DNA from: Arcicella aquatica
Lineage (GTDB): Bacteria; Bacteroidota; Bacteroidia; Cytophagales; Spirosomataceae
Direction: 5' to 3'
Assembly (NCBI RefSeq): GCF_034928825.1
Contig: NZ_JAYFUL010000006.1
Span: 124,001-188,000 of the forward strand
Length of the DNA stretch: 64,000 nt
This document shows positions 43,593 to 52,409 of the stretch, piece after piece (position 1 is the first letter of the stretch; each line of letters starts with the position of its first letter). A program made the translations under genes and the position numbers. The notes under the pieces were generated by a model. It did not search any database. It had not been told where the DNA came from and was given only the letters and a program-made list of their open reading frames with translations.

Positions 43593-44891
43593 TTACCGTG
43601 TAATTACAATCTTTTTTGATACAGTCTCACCAGCAGCAGTTACATTAACGATGTAGTAGCCCGAAGCAAGCGATTCTGATTCAAAATAATAATAACCACT
43701 TCTTTGTTGTGTCAAGACTTTCTCTTCTACTAAAATACCTCTTAAATCATGCAATTGAATGAATAAATCTTTTTCATCTTTAAAGGTTACTTTCAATTTA
43801 ATATTACCATTAACCGTAGGATTAATCGGATTGGGCGTTACTGTTACTTGCAATCGTTCCGAGTCGGTGAGTGGCTCCGCATTATCTAATAATAGCTTCC
43901 TTTTCGTACTCAAGCTTAGCGCTGCTCTGGTTCTATTCTTTTGATCAACTGTAAATACATTCATACATCTATCAGGCGAATAGTCCATATAATTTTCAAT
44001 CATATTGGTAATACTAATACTATTACAATTAGACGTTAATTTATCACAGGTTGTATTTAAATTCAAGCTTTCAATTTGAGGTGTATCATTACAATAGTCA
44101 GTACCACAATACTCATCGCCATTAGGATGTAATAAACCCAGCCAGTGGCCAACTTCGTGCGTGGTGGTTCTACCTAAGTTATAAGACTGACTTAATGTTC
44201 CACAACAATTCCCAAAGTTTCTATAATCAATAATGACGCCATCAAACAATTCTTGGTCACTAATATTTTGTGTAGTAGCGCCTAAGCCCTCTAATTTGCT
44301 ATCATAAGGGAAGCTCGCATAGCCTATCACACCATTATTACCACGGGTTACCCAAATATTCAAGTACTTTGTATTATCCCATTGAATAAGGGCGGCAATC
44401 TTGGTTTTTTCCTCTACAAAAGAGAACCCATTCTGTCTTACATAAGTACGGGTAATGCCAGTAGTGGGATTATTATTCGGGTCTCTGTCAGCTAATTTGA
44501 AATTTATTTCCATGTCCGTCCCTACAGCATTGGTATTGTAGCCATTTGTTCCCAATTTTTTTCTATAATCTTCATTCAAAATCTGAATCTGCGACATTAT
44601 CTGTGCGTCAGCAATGTTTATGTTGTTTGCACCTCCGATAACATTGTTTGCGTTGTTGTGAATCACATGGACAACCACGGGAATGGTGTAAATTTTATCT
44701 TCTATGCGGGCAAGGCTGTTTTTACGTTGATTTTGTATTACTTGAATTTGGCTTTCAAACAAAGATTTTCGTTGATTCCAATCACTATATTTTTCTTGCA
44801 TTTTTTTATCATCTAATGCAACACCACATTTATCTTGTGCCAACAACATAGAAGGCATTAATATGATTAATATGAATAATAGTTTTTTCAT
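43593..44891 (-). CDS. M43-type zinc metalloprotease with type IX secretion domain
   Basis: A 432-residue secreted protease. A signal peptide (MKKLLFILIILMPSMLLAQ) is followed by a pro-region and the catalytic domain with TTHEVGHWLGLLHP (HExxHxxGxxH, His 245-His 255) and the Met-turn in ENYMDYSPDRCM, as in pappalysin-like M43B enzymes. Cysteines (CGTDYC, CDKLTSNC) probably form disulfides. Residues about 355-432 (VTPNPINPTVNGNIKLKV... GYYIVNVTAAGE) are a T9SS sorting domain. The open frame begins 51 bp earlier, but the ATG at 44891 gives a clean signal peptide. Confidence 0.9.
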   Translation of the reverse strand: MKKLLFILIILMPSMLLAQDKCGVALDDKKMQEKYSDWNQRKSLFESQIQVIQNQRKNSLARIEDKIYTIPVVVHVIHNNANNVIGGANNINIADAQIMSQIQILNEDYRKKLGTNGYNTNAVGTDMEINFKLADRDPNNNPTTGITRTYVRQNGFSFVEEKTKIAALIQWDNTKYLNIWVTRGNNGVIGYASFPYDSKLEGLGATTQNISDQELFDGVIIDYRNFGNCCGTLSQSYNLGRTTTHEVGHWLGLLHPNGDEYCGTDYCNDTPQIESLNLNTTCDKLTSNCNSISITNMIENYMDYSPDRCMNVFTVDQKNRTRAALSLSTKRKLLLDNAEPLTDSERLQVTVTPNPINPTVNGNIKLKVTFKDEKDLFIQLHDLRGILVEEKVLTQQRSGYYYFESESLASGYYIVNVTAAGETVSKKIVITR

Positions 44892-44920
44892 TTTGGATAA
44901 TTGTTTTTGATTACTGAATA

Positions 44921-44977
44921 TAAAAACGGCTTTAACCTGCATTTTTTTATAAAAAAATACAAATTAAAGCCGTTTTA
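44921..44977 (-). terminator. Hairpin after phoH
   Basis: TAAAAACGGCTTTAA and TTAAAGCCGTTTTA pair across a loop that itself holds facing T7/A7 runs. It lies 28 bp after the phoH stop codon and directly upstream of the metalloprotease gene, so it may separate the two units. Confidence 0.65.
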
Positions 44978-45004
44978 GTGAGAGTCGTGTAATTTATTGG
45001 AATG

Positions 45005-45967
45005 TTATTTCAGTGCTTCTGATTTTTCGTAAGCCATGATAATGTCACGAACTAAGCGGTGACGAACCACATCTTTGCCATCTAATTCTACAAAAGCAAT
45101 CCCCTTGATGTTATCTAGTATTCTGCTAGCTTCCGCCAAACCCGATTTTACTTTAGTTGGTAAGTCAATTTGAGTTTTATCACCAGTAATAATTACTTTA
45201 GATTGAATCCCCATCCTTGTCAAGAACATTTTCATTTGCATGGGTGTGGTATTTTGTGCCTCATCCAACAAGATAAAAGCATTATTGAGTGTTCTCCCAC
45301 GCATATATGCTAACGGAGCGATTTCAATAACCCTATTTTCGATAAAATATTTCAGCTTTTCAGGCTGAATCATATCGTCTAACGCATCATAAATAGGACG
45401 AAGATATGGGTCTATTTTCTCTTTTAGGTCTCCCGGCAAAAAGCCTAGATTCTCCCCAGCCTCCACAGCAGGACGAGTAATGATTATTTTTTTTACTTCT
45501 TTATTTTTTAAAGCTTTTACCGCAATCGCAACAGCAGTATATGTTTTTCCAGTTCCAGCAGGCCCAATGGCGAAAACAATATCATTTTTTGAAGCCGCCT
45601 CAACCATTTTTTGCTGGTTAGGGGTTTTTACTTTAATAACTACCCCTTTGGTGCCATATAATAATACATCGTCTTCCTCTTTCAGATGTACATTGGGTTC
45701 AGTAGTAGGGTTTTTCTCAAGAGTAAGATAGGATTGAACTTGCTCTTTTGAAATCTTGCCATACTTTTGGTAGTGTTGGATGAGTGAATCCAAGATTTCG
45801 TTTATTCTTACTATTTCTGGCAATGAGCCTCGGATGGTAATTTCGTTTCCACGAGAAATGATTTTACTTTGAGGAAATGCCGCAGCAACTTGTTTGATAT
45901 TACTGTTTTCAACACCAAGAAAACCAACCAACTCAAGGTCTTCTAAGGTAATTATTTTTTCTGTCAA
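45005..45967 (-). CDS. PhoH-family ATPase
   Basis: A 320-residue protein: an N-terminal KH-like segment (about 25-80, AAFPQSKIISRGNEITIRG), then a P-loop ATPase with FAIGPAGTGKTYTAVAIAVK (Walker A near 134-141), RPAVEAGENLGFLPGDLKEK (about 164-183) and Walker B AFILLDEAQNTTP (about 226-238), ending SGLAEASRIL and VVRHRLVR. This is the PhoL/YbeZ type, linked to ribosome and RNA quality control. No ybeY gene is adjacent. Confidence 0.95.
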   Translation of the reverse strand: MTEKIITLEDLELVGFLGVENSNIKQVAAAFPQSKIISRGNEITIRGSLPEIVRINEILDSLIQHYQKYGKISKEQVQSYLTLEKNPTTEPNVHLKEEDDVLLYGTKGVVIKVKTPNQQKMVEAASKNDIVFAIGPAGTGKTYTAVAIAVKALKNKEVKKIIITRPAVEAGENLGFLPGDLKEKIDPYLRPIYDALDDMIQPEKLKYFIENRVIEIAPLAYMRGRTLNNAFILLDEAQNTTPMQMKMFLTRMGIQSKVIITGDKTQIDLPTKVKSGLAEASRILDNIKGIAFVELDGKDVVRHRLVRDIIMAYEKSEALK

Positions 45968-46222
45968 ATCTGAAATATGTTAAAGTTTGAATAATATTCT
46001 ACTTAAACTTAATAAAAAAATGCGTCAATTGTTGCATAATTTTAGATTAAATCTCATTCAATGATTTTAAACTTTGATTATCAATAAATTATGAAATCTA
46101 TGGTTTTATATTTTTCGGTTTTCTAAGAATTTCTTTGTAAAATTGTGTTGCGTAAAGAAAATCTCCTTTTTGAAATATTTTAAAATTTGTAAAATCTGGA
46201 TAAGAAGGCTTGAATACTGAGA

Positions 46223-47833
46223 ATGGAACAAACAAATCAAAATAACGGAAATTATAAAAAAAACGGTAATTATGCCGGTGGACGAATCTCTGCTCAAAAC
46301 AGGTGGTTGGATACTGGATTAGGTAAAATCCCGCCCCAAGCGACAGACTTAGAAGAAGCTGTGTTAGGGGCTTTGATGTTAGAGCGTGATGCATTAACAG
46401 ATGTAATTGATATATTAAAAGTTGAATCGTTTTATAAAGAAGCCCATCAAAGAATTTATGGGGCTATTACGCAATTATTTGCTAATTCAGAACCTATTGA
46501 CTTATTAACGGTTAAAAATCAATTAGTTACGACAGGGGAATTAGAAATAGCAGGGGGTGTACAATATTTAGCTGAGTTGACACAAAGAGTAAATTCAGCA
46601 GCCAATATAGAGTTTCATGCCAGAATTGTAGTTGAACACTCGCTAAAAAGACAATTGATTACGGTATCATCTGAGATTCAGAAAATGGCTTATGAAGATA
46701 CTACCGACGTATTCATGTTGTTAGATAAAATTGAGCAAGAACTTTTTAGGATTTCGGAAGCCAACATCAGGAAGAATTATTCTGATATGGGGCAGATTAT
46801 GCGTTCGGCCTTATTAGAACTTGAGTTAAAGAAAAATCAAAAAGAAGGCTTAACAGGCGTACCAACGGGCTTTACGGCCTTGGATAGGGTTACTTCTGGC
46901 TTTCAGAAAACAGAATTAATTATTATTGCTGCCCGCCCAGGTATGGGTAAAACAGCCTTGATTTTATCAGCTTGTAGAAATGCTGCTGTGGACCATGGGC
47001 AAGCAGTAGCTTTCTTTTCATTAGAGATGTCGTCTGTTCAGTTGGTCAATCGTTTGATTTCAGCAGAAGCAGAACTAGAATCAGATAAATTAAGAAAAGG
47101 AAATCTAGCTCCACACGAATGGGCACAATTGCATGCGAAGATTGGTAAATTGACCAATGCACCGATTTTTATTGATGACACGCCTGCATTGTCTATTTTG
47201 GAGTTAAGAGCTAAAGCACGTCGTTTGAAAGCTCAACATGATATTCAGATGATTGTGATTGACTATCTTCAATTAATGTCTGGCGACTCTGGCGGAAAAG
47301 GCACAGGTAACCGTGAACAAGAGATTGCGAATATTTCTCGTTCATTAAAACAGCTTGCTAAAGAATTGAACGTACCTGTGATTGCACTATCGCAATTGAG
47401 TCGTGCCGTAGAAACGAGAGGGGGAGATAAAAAGCCTCAATTGTCAGATTTACGTGAATCAGGGTCGATTGAACAAGATGCTGATATGGTAATGTTTATT
47501 TATCGTCCAGATTATTATGGTATTACACAAGATGAATCAGGTAATTCGGTAGCTGGAATAGGAGAGTTGATTATCGCTAAAAACCGTGCGGGTTCATTAG
47601 ATACTGTTCAATTAAGATTTATAGGGAAATATACAAAATATTGTGATTTAGATGCTGGTGATTATATGGGCTATGCAGGTGATAGTCTTCAATCTTTCCA
47701 GCAGATAGATAATCCTGCGGCCGCTTTTGAAGGTGGTGGTAAAATGTTGGGTAGCAAAATTAATAATTTGCCATCTCAAAATACGGGTTCTCCTTTCGGA
47801 ACTACTTCGCCGAACCAAGATGTTCCTTTTTAA
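46223..47833 (+). CDS. dnaB: Replicative DNA helicase
   Basis: A 536-residue hexameric helicase of the replication fork. After a polar N-terminal tail (about 1-35) comes the primase-interacting domain (LEEAVLGALMLERDALTDVI) and the RecA-like motor with ARPGMGKTALILSACRNA (Walker A 240-245), AVAFFSLEMSSVQLVNRLIS, the Walker B IVIDYLQLMSG, ALSQLSRAVE and the final SGSIEQDADMVMFIYRPDYY block. There is no intein. The last about 60 residues are low-complexity and end PNQDVPF. It is divergent from phoH with a 255-bp spacer and convergent with rlmD, a type B repeat lying between. Confidence 0.96.
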   Translation: MEQTNQNNGNYKKNGNYAGGRISAQNRWLDTGLGKIPPQATDLEEAVLGALMLERDALTDVIDILKVESFYKEAHQRIYGAITQLFANSEPIDLLTVKNQLVTTGELEIAGGVQYLAELTQRVNSAANIEFHARIVVEHSLKRQLITVSSEIQKMAYEDTTDVFMLLDKIEQELFRISEANIRKNYSDMGQIMRSALLELELKKNQKEGLTGVPTGFTALDRVTSGFQKTELIIIAARPGMGKTALILSACRNAAVDHGQAVAFFSLEMSSVQLVNRLISAEAELESDKLRKGNLAPHEWAQLHAKIGKLTNAPIFIDDTPALSILELRAKARRLKAQHDIQMIVIDYLQLMSGDSGGKGTGNREQEIANISRSLKQLAKELNVPVIALSQLSRAVETRGGDKKPQLSDLRESGSIEQDADMVMFIYRPDYYGITQDESGNSVAGIGELIIAKNRAGSLDTVQLRFIGKYTKYCDLDAGDYMGYAGDSLQSFQQIDNPAAAFEGGGKMLGSKINNLPSQNTGSPFGTTSPNQDVPF

Positions 47834-47849
47834 AAATATTAATGCATAA

Positions 47850-48104
47850 ACATGAGTCATCCCGAATTTTAAAATCATAAAAAAGCGGTCGAAAAACAAA
47901 TTTCGACCGCTTTTTTATGATTGATGGGTATCGAATTCCTACTGTTTGAGCGAAGCGAGACGGGTCGCCGTTGCGATTAGGAATTCTTGATTTTTTTGTT
48001 ACTTTTTGCATCAAGGCAAAAAGTAAGGACGAGAATAAATCCAAAAAACATTAAAATCTTTTAAAACTTGCTTTTCCAAGAGAAAATTCGGGATGACTCA
48101 TGTA
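47850..48104. mobile_element. Palindromic repeat element type B, copy B
   Basis: It has the same termini as copy A (ACATGAGTCATCCCGAATTT and complement), about 255 bp, between convergent dnaB and rlmD; the right end may be off by a base or two. Hairpins: 47874-47920 (AGCGGTCGAAA/TTTCGACCGCT with A and T tracts), 47933-47986 (GAATTCCTA/TAGGAATTC, inner ACGG-GTCG-CCGT at 47960-47971) and 47999-48026 (TTACTTTTTGC/GCAAAAAGTAA). Several stem positions differ from copy A by paired changes that keep the pairing. Confidence 0.8.
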
Positions 48105-48106
48105 TG

Positions 48107-49519
48107 TTAACGTAAATCTAATCTAACAACATTCTCTACATGATGCGTCTGTGGAAACATATCTACAGGTTGTACAGCAGTTACTTGATACTTTTCGTCT
48201 AACAGCGCTAAATCTCTTGCCTGAGTAGCAGGATTACAACTTACATAAACAATTCGTTTAGGTGAAGCCTCTAGTAGTGTCCTTACTACAGGCTCGTCCA
48301 TTCCTGCACGTGGTGGGTCAGTAATAACAATGTCTGGTCTTCCGTGTTTGTTTACAAACTCACTACTCAATAATTTCCTCATATCACCCGCATAAAACTC
48401 TGTGTTAGTCACATTATTAATCTGCGAATTTACTTTAGCATCCTCCACAGCCATTTCAACGTATTCTAATCCTATTACTTTTTTGGCTTGACGCGCTACG
48501 AAATTAGCAATTGTTCCAGTACCCGTATAAAGGTCGTACACAAAATCATTTTCTGTGATATCAGCATATTCACGCGTAATCTTATATAATTCGTACGCCT
48601 GTTTTGAATTGGTCTGAAAGAAAGATTTTGGGCCTACTCTAAACTTTAAATCCTCCATTTCCTCAATAATGTATGGTAAACCTTTAAAGTTTATAATCTC
48701 TAAATCAAAGAATGTATCATTGCCTTTGGTATTGATAACATAATTCAAGGAAGTGATTTCAGGGAAAGTCTCCGCAAGGAAATTCATTACTAAATCAATA
48801 TCCTCTGGCTGGCAGTAGGCAAATTGAACTACGACCATTAAATCCCCCGAACTGGCAGTCCTGATAATCAGGTTTCTTAAAGCCCCTTTTTCTTGGCGAA
48901 CTTGCTCATAATAGTCTAAATTATGTTTAGCCGTAAAATCTCTCAAAGCCAATCGGATGGCATTCGAAGGGTCTGGTTGTAAGTAGCAATGGTCGATGTC
49001 TAATATTTTATCATAACGCTTAGGGATATGAAAGCCTAAAGCATTTCTTGAGAAAGACTCTCCCGAATTAATCTGTTCTTGTGTTAACCATCTGTTTTGC
49101 GAGAAGGTATATTCAAGCTTATTACGATAATAAAATTTTTCAGCAGAGGGAAAAATAGGCTTAATTTCAGGTAAATCTACTTTCGCAATTCTTTCTAAGG
49201 CATCTACTACTTGTTTGTATTTGAAGTCTAATTGTATTTGATAATCAATGTGTTGCCATTTACAACCACCACATGTACCAAAATGAGAACAAATTGTTTG
49301 GGTACGGTAATGTGAGTTGGGACGAATGTTAAAAGCCACCGCCTCCATGAAGCTTTTCTTCGATTTCAATACTCTTAAATCAGCATAATCTCCCGGTGCT
49401 ACAGGCCCTTCAATAAAAATTACTTTATCTTCAATTCTACTGATACACTTTGCTTCAGAAGCAAAGTTTTCAATTAATACATTTTCAAAAATGATATTTT
49501 CTTTATTTTTCTTTTTCAT
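48107..49519 (-). CDS. rlmD: 23S rRNA (uracil-C5)-methyltransferase, RlmD-type
   Basis: A 470-residue TrmA/RlmD-family SAM methyltransferase. An N-terminal TRAM domain (about 8-65) precedes the iron-sulfur ligands in CSHFGTCGGCKWQH (about 80-93). The SAM motif is VYDLYTGTGTIANFVA (about 315-330), DPPRAGM follows at about 398-404, and the catalytic cysteine is in IVYVSCNPATQARDLAL (about 425-441). The gene starts at the ATG at 49519; a TTG nine bases upstream is unlikely to be used. Whether the target is U1939 or U747 of 23S rRNA is an inference from family size. Confidence 0.92.
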   Translation of the reverse strand: MKKKNKENIIFENVLIENFASEAKCISRIEDKVIFIEGPVAPGDYADLRVLKSKKSFMEAVAFNIRPNSHYRTQTICSHFGTCGGCKWQHIDYQIQLDFKYKQVVDALERIAKVDLPEIKPIFPSAEKFYYRNKLEYTFSQNRWLTQEQINSGESFSRNALGFHIPKRYDKILDIDHCYLQPDPSNAIRLALRDFTAKHNLDYYEQVRQEKGALRNLIIRTASSGDLMVVVQFAYCQPEDIDLVMNFLAETFPEITSLNYVINTKGNDTFFDLEIINFKGLPYIIEEMEDLKFRVGPKSFFQTNSKQAYELYKITREYADITENDFVYDLYTGTGTIANFVARQAKKVIGLEYVEMAVEDAKVNSQINNVTNTEFYAGDMRKLLSSEFVNKHGRPDIVITDPPRAGMDEPVVRTLLEASPKRIVYVSCNPATQARDLALLDEKYQVTAVQPVDMFPQTHHVENVVRLDLR

Positions 49520-49631
49520 ACTTTGCAAAAATACGAAGTATTGAAATTATTATTGACAATCAGCAAGGAGTTTTCAGAAACTTAGTTGAATTTTGTAGTA
49601 TTAAGGACAAGTATTATAAATGTTTATCAAT

Positions 49632-49791
49632 GAAGCTGTTTAAACTTTCGGTTTCTGTGGTGAAAGTATTGTCTTTTAGAATAGCTTGTTTCAAAATTTG
49701 GGAAGCATAGCATCGCTACGTTGAGTAAATTTTGGAACAAGCTATTCTAAAAGACTTAGTTTAACCCGAAAGGAAAAGTTTAAACAACTTC
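49632..49791. mobile_element. 160-bp MITE-like element, copy 2
   Basis: Same length and orientation as copy 1, flanked by AAT on both sides (49629-49631, 49792-49794). The right terminal repeat has one change (AACAACTTC for AACAGCTTC). In this copy the subterminal arms TTTTAGAATAGCTTGTT (49674-49690) and its complement (49736-49752) are both intact, so almost the whole element can fold into one long hairpin. It ends 45 bp before the SDR start codon. Confidence 0.85.
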
Positions 49792-49836
49792 AATAACATT
49801 TATACCATTTTAAGAAACGTCGCAACAAATTTTATT

Positions 49837-50646
49837 ATGAAAGGTAAGGTTGTTATTATTACAGGGGCATCATCTGGTATCGGAAAAGCAATGGCATTTG
49901 CTTTTGGTCGTGAAGGTGCAAAAATTGTTATTACAGGTAGAAAACAAGAGGCACTTTTAGCAACAAGTCAAGCGCTTACAGCAAGTGGAATCGAAAATTT
50001 ACCCATTGTTTCTGATGTAAGTATTGAAAGCGACAATCAAGATGTTGTTGAGAAAACAATTGCTGCTTATGGTAAAATTGATATTTTAATCAATAATGCA
50101 GGCGTATCCATGAGAGCCATGTTTGAAGACTGCGATACTGAGGTTATCAGAAAAGTAATGGATATTAACTTTTTTGGAACAGTCTATATTACAAAATATG
50201 CTTTACCATATATCAAAGCAACGAAAGGCTCAATCGTAGGAATTTCTTCCATTGCAGGATATAGAGGTTTGCCAGTAAGGGTTGGCTATTCAGCATCTAA
50301 ATTTGCGTTGAATGGTTTTCTAGAAGGACTTCGCACAGAGCTTTTACACTCAGGCGTACACGTTTTAACAGCTTGCCCAGGTTTTACGGCTTCTAATATC
50401 AGGGTAGCATCCTTAGGAGCAGACGGAAACTCGAAAGGAGAATCTATGCGTGATGAAGGGAATATGATGAGTTCGGAAGAAGTAGCTGATAGAATTTTAT
50501 ATGCTGTAAAACATCGTAAAAGAGATTTAGTTTTAACATTACAAGGGAAATTTACAGTGTTTATCAATAAATGGTTGCCATCGTTAACTGATAATTTAGT
50601 GTTTAATGCTTTGGCTAAAGAAAAAGATTCTCCATTGAAAAAATAA
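49837..50646 (+). CDS. Short-chain dehydrogenase/reductase, classical
   Basis: A 269-residue SDR. The cofactor loop is ITGASSGIGKAMA (residues 7-19), NNAGVS follows at about 87-92, and the catalytic set is complete: Ser in VGISSIAGYRG and Tyr/Lys in VGYSASKFALNGF (about 150-162). The TGRKQEA stretch suggests NADP preference. A C-terminal hydrophobic segment (FINKWLPSLTDNLVF) may bind membranes. The substrate is unknown. Its upstream region contains a 160-bp repeat element. Confidence 0.9.
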   Translation: MKGKVVIITGASSGIGKAMAFAFGREGAKIVITGRKQEALLATSQALTASGIENLPIVSDVSIESDNQDVVEKTIAAYGKIDILINNAGVSMRAMFEDCDTEVIRKVMDINFFGTVYITKYALPYIKATKGSIVGISSIAGYRGLPVRVGYSASKFALNGFLEGLRTELLHSGVHVLTACPGFTASNIRVASLGADGNSKGESMRDEGNMMSSEEVADRILYAVKHRKRDLVLTLQGKFTVFINKWLPSLTDNLVFNALAKEKDSPLKK

Positions 50647-50650
50647 AGCT

Positions 50651-50684
50651 AAAAAGGCTAATTCTGAGCAGAATTAGCCTTTTT
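50651..50684. terminator. Bidirectional terminator after the SDR gene
   Basis: AAAAAGGCTAATTCTG and its near complement AGAATTAGCCTTTTT form a strong stem between the convergent SDR and TPR-SH3 genes. Confidence 0.88.
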
Positions 50685-50702
50685 AGAAAATTAACCGAAT
50701 GT

Positions 50703-51440
50703 TCATTCTACTAGCCAAATGTCACTTTCTTTTAAATACAGGAATTTGTCGTTCCAATATACACGTTTCCAAATATCATTTCCTCCGATTAAGTTCAAAC
50801 GATGACCTCTATCTATGATAGACACCACTGGCGCTACGGCCGAGGGTTCAGCTCTTAACAAAACGCCATCTCTTTTAATAATGCCTTGATGGTATTTATC
50901 AGGTAGATTTAATAATATACCAATGCCGATGATGTAAATCAGTAAAAATATTTTTTGACCCAGAGGAATATGATTGTTTTTGTATCTCTTGGTAAACAAC
51001 ACAAAGAAAATATAAATACTTAACACAAGCATGGTACCAATCAAGAAACCAGAATACTGTTTATAAAATAGGATAAGGAAATTAAAATCATTCAATTCAT
51101 ATCCTTTTAATTCATGAAGCTGTGCTATTTCATTGAGTTTTGATAAAATCTTCTCGTTGGGGTCTTGTTGATAGGCCTTGTTTAGGTAATACAGTGTTTT
51201 TAAAAAATCTCCTTTTTTTTCTTTTAAAAAGGCCAATTTTAAAAATAATGCAGTTGAAGGTTTTTCGATTGAAGGCAAAAGTTGTTCATAAATTCCCTCT
51301 GACTGAGAGAAATTATCAGCTTTATACAGTGAGTCTGCTTTTTTCAGTGTTGCTACATTGCTTTGAGAATAAGCTAGTTGTAGAAATGCTAAAGAAAAAC
51401 ATAAAAAAAATATGACTTTTTTTAGATAGTATGCTTGCAT
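50703..51440 (-). CDS. Membrane protein with TPR-like and SH3-like domains (BatE-like)
   Basis: A 245-residue protein. Signal peptide (about 1-25), a periplasmic TPR-like region (about 26-115, LKKADSLYKADNFSQSEGIY and FLKTLYYLNKAYQQDPNEK), two transmembrane helices (about 125-148 and 160-178) and a C-terminal SH3-like domain (about 185-245, DGVLLRAEPSAVAPVVSIID, GNDIWKRVYWNDKFLYLKES). This layout resembles BatE proteins of the Bacteroidota Bat operon, but no batA-D gene is present here. The frame starts earlier at 51473; the ATG at 51440 gives the better signal peptide. It is divergent from the tRNA-Lys array. Confidence 0.75.
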   Translation of the reverse strand: MQAYYLKKVIFFLCFSLAFLQLAYSQSNVATLKKADSLYKADNFSQSEGIYEQLLPSIEKPSTALFLKLAFLKEKKGDFLKTLYYLNKAYQQDPNEKILSKLNEIAQLHELKGYELNDFNFLILFYKQYSGFLIGTMLVLSIYIFFVLFTKRYKNNHIPLGQKIFLLIYIIGIGILLNLPDKYHQGIIKRDGVLLRAEPSAVAPVVSIIDRGHRLNLIGGNDIWKRVYWNDKFLYLKESDIWLVE

Positions 51441-51533
51441 TGTATTCTTAATAATCGTAGTTTTGCACCGCAATTAAGGGAAACAATATGACAAAAACAA
51501 AAGATGTTTAGTCTGTTTCTTAAAATAGCAAAT

Positions 51534-51606
51534 GATTCCGTAGCTCAGTTGGTAGAGCAATACACTTTTAATGTATGGGTCCTGGGTTCGAGTCCCAGCG
51601 GGATCA
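51534..51606 (+). tRNA. tRNA-Lys (anticodon TTT), copy 1
   Basis: A 73-nt cloverleaf: acceptor GATTCCG pairs with CGGGATC (one T-G pair), D arm GCTCAGTTGGTAGAGC, anticodon stem ATACA/TGTAT with loop CTTTTAA, and T arm around GGTTCGAGTCC. CCA is not encoded. Identical in sequence to the three following copies. A TAGTTTTG box at 51458-51465 may be part of the promoter. Confidence 0.96.
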
Positions 51607-51612
51607 CAAAGG

Positions 51613-51650
51613 AAAAAGCCATCGCTTTTGCTAAAGCGATGGCTTTTTTT
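51613..51650 (+). terminator. Strong terminator between tRNA-Lys copies 1 and 2
   Basis: AAAAAGCCATCGCTTT and AAAGCGATGGCTTTTTTT pair around a 4-base loop, 6 bp after copy 1 and 25 bp before copy 2. It should stop transcription from copy 1, so copies 2-4 would need another start or read-through. Confidence 0.9.
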
Positions 51651-51675
51651 ACCCAAAAAAATAATTTTAATTACC

Positions 51676-51748
51676 GATTCCGTAGCTCAGTTGGTAGAGC
51701 AATACACTTTTAATGTATGGGTCCTGGGTTCGAGTCCCAGCGGGATCA
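51676..51748 (+). tRNA. tRNA-Lys (anticodon TTT), copy 2
   Basis: Identical to copy 1 over all 73 nt. It follows the terminator hairpin after 25 bp. Confidence 0.96.
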
Positions 51749-51961
51749 CAAAGATTACCAGTGGTAATCTTTCCTTCGTGCCAGAGCGCACATTTTATAT
51801 ATACAAACTTCGGTTTGAAGATTCCGTAGCTCAGTTGGTAGAGCAATACACTTTTAATGTATGGGTCCTGGGTTCGAGTCCCAGCGGGATCACAAGGTTA
51901 CCAGTGGTAATCTTCCTTCGTGCCAGCGCGCACATTTTATATATACAAACTTCGGTTTGAA
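51749..51961 (+). repeat. Tandem repeat unit: tRNA-Lys plus 69-71-bp spacer
   Basis: The spacer after copy 2 (51749-51819) and after copy 3 (51893-51961) are nearly identical, including a small palindrome GATTACCAGTGGTAATC or variant, the string TTCCTTCGTGCCAG and the string TATATATACAAACTTCGG. The repeat unit is 142-144 bp, showing a recent duplication. The spacer after copy 1 is unrelated. Confidence 0.85.
51820..51892 (+). tRNA. tRNA-Lys (anticodon TTT), copy 3
   Basis: Identical to copy 1 over all 73 nt; flanked on both sides by the repeated spacer. Confidence 0.96.
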
Positions 51962-52034
51962 GATTCCGTAGCTCAGTTGGTAGAGCAATACACTTTTAAT
52001 GTATGGGTCCTGGGTTCGAGTCCCAGCGGGATCA
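51962..52034 (+). tRNA. tRNA-Lys (anticodon TTT), copy 4
   Basis: Identical to copy 1 over all 73 nt; it is the last of the array and borders the restriction-modification locus. Confidence 0.96.
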
Positions 52035-52409
52035 CAGAAGCTACTAATTTTAAAAATAATACTTACCTCATTTTTAACTTATTGGTATTATCACTTCTTA
52101 TGGGCTGAATTATTCAATTGCCTTCCCTAGCCCTTAATCTTTCGATTCTTGAAAATCATTGTCTGCCATCTCTCTATTAGTATTTTTTATAAGTACATTT
52201 TGCTATATTTGACACTATGTATTTAATTAACCAATGACTGAGCTGAATTAAACAATTATGATATTTTCCAAACTTGGCTTACAAAAGTGAGACAAAGACT
52301 ATCACATAATTAATTGAGAAGCTCTAAATATTTGACAACCAAACATTAAAGGTTTGAATCAAATAACAGAAGTTCTGGACGTTAACACCAAAGATGTACT
52401 GCAACAGAA
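52035..52409. other. Spacer between tRNA-Lys array and hsdR
   Basis: A 375-bp gene-free stretch. It holds one TATATTTG box (52204-52211) that fits the -7 consensus, with no convincing -33 box, about 200 bp before hsdR. No integrase gene and no copy of the tRNA 3' end as a possible att site was seen here or at the far end of the locus. Confidence 0.4.

Noticed and set aside
51749..51961. CRISPR-like repeat-spacer pattern
   Set aside because: The units are tRNA genes with duplicated spacers, there are too few repeats, and no cas genes are present.
51504..52108. Overlapping open frames of 69, 129 and 62 codons sharing the peptide VAQLVEQYTFNVWVLGSSP
   Set aside because: This peptide is the tRNA-Lys sequence read as protein; the frames are artefacts of the tandem tRNA array.
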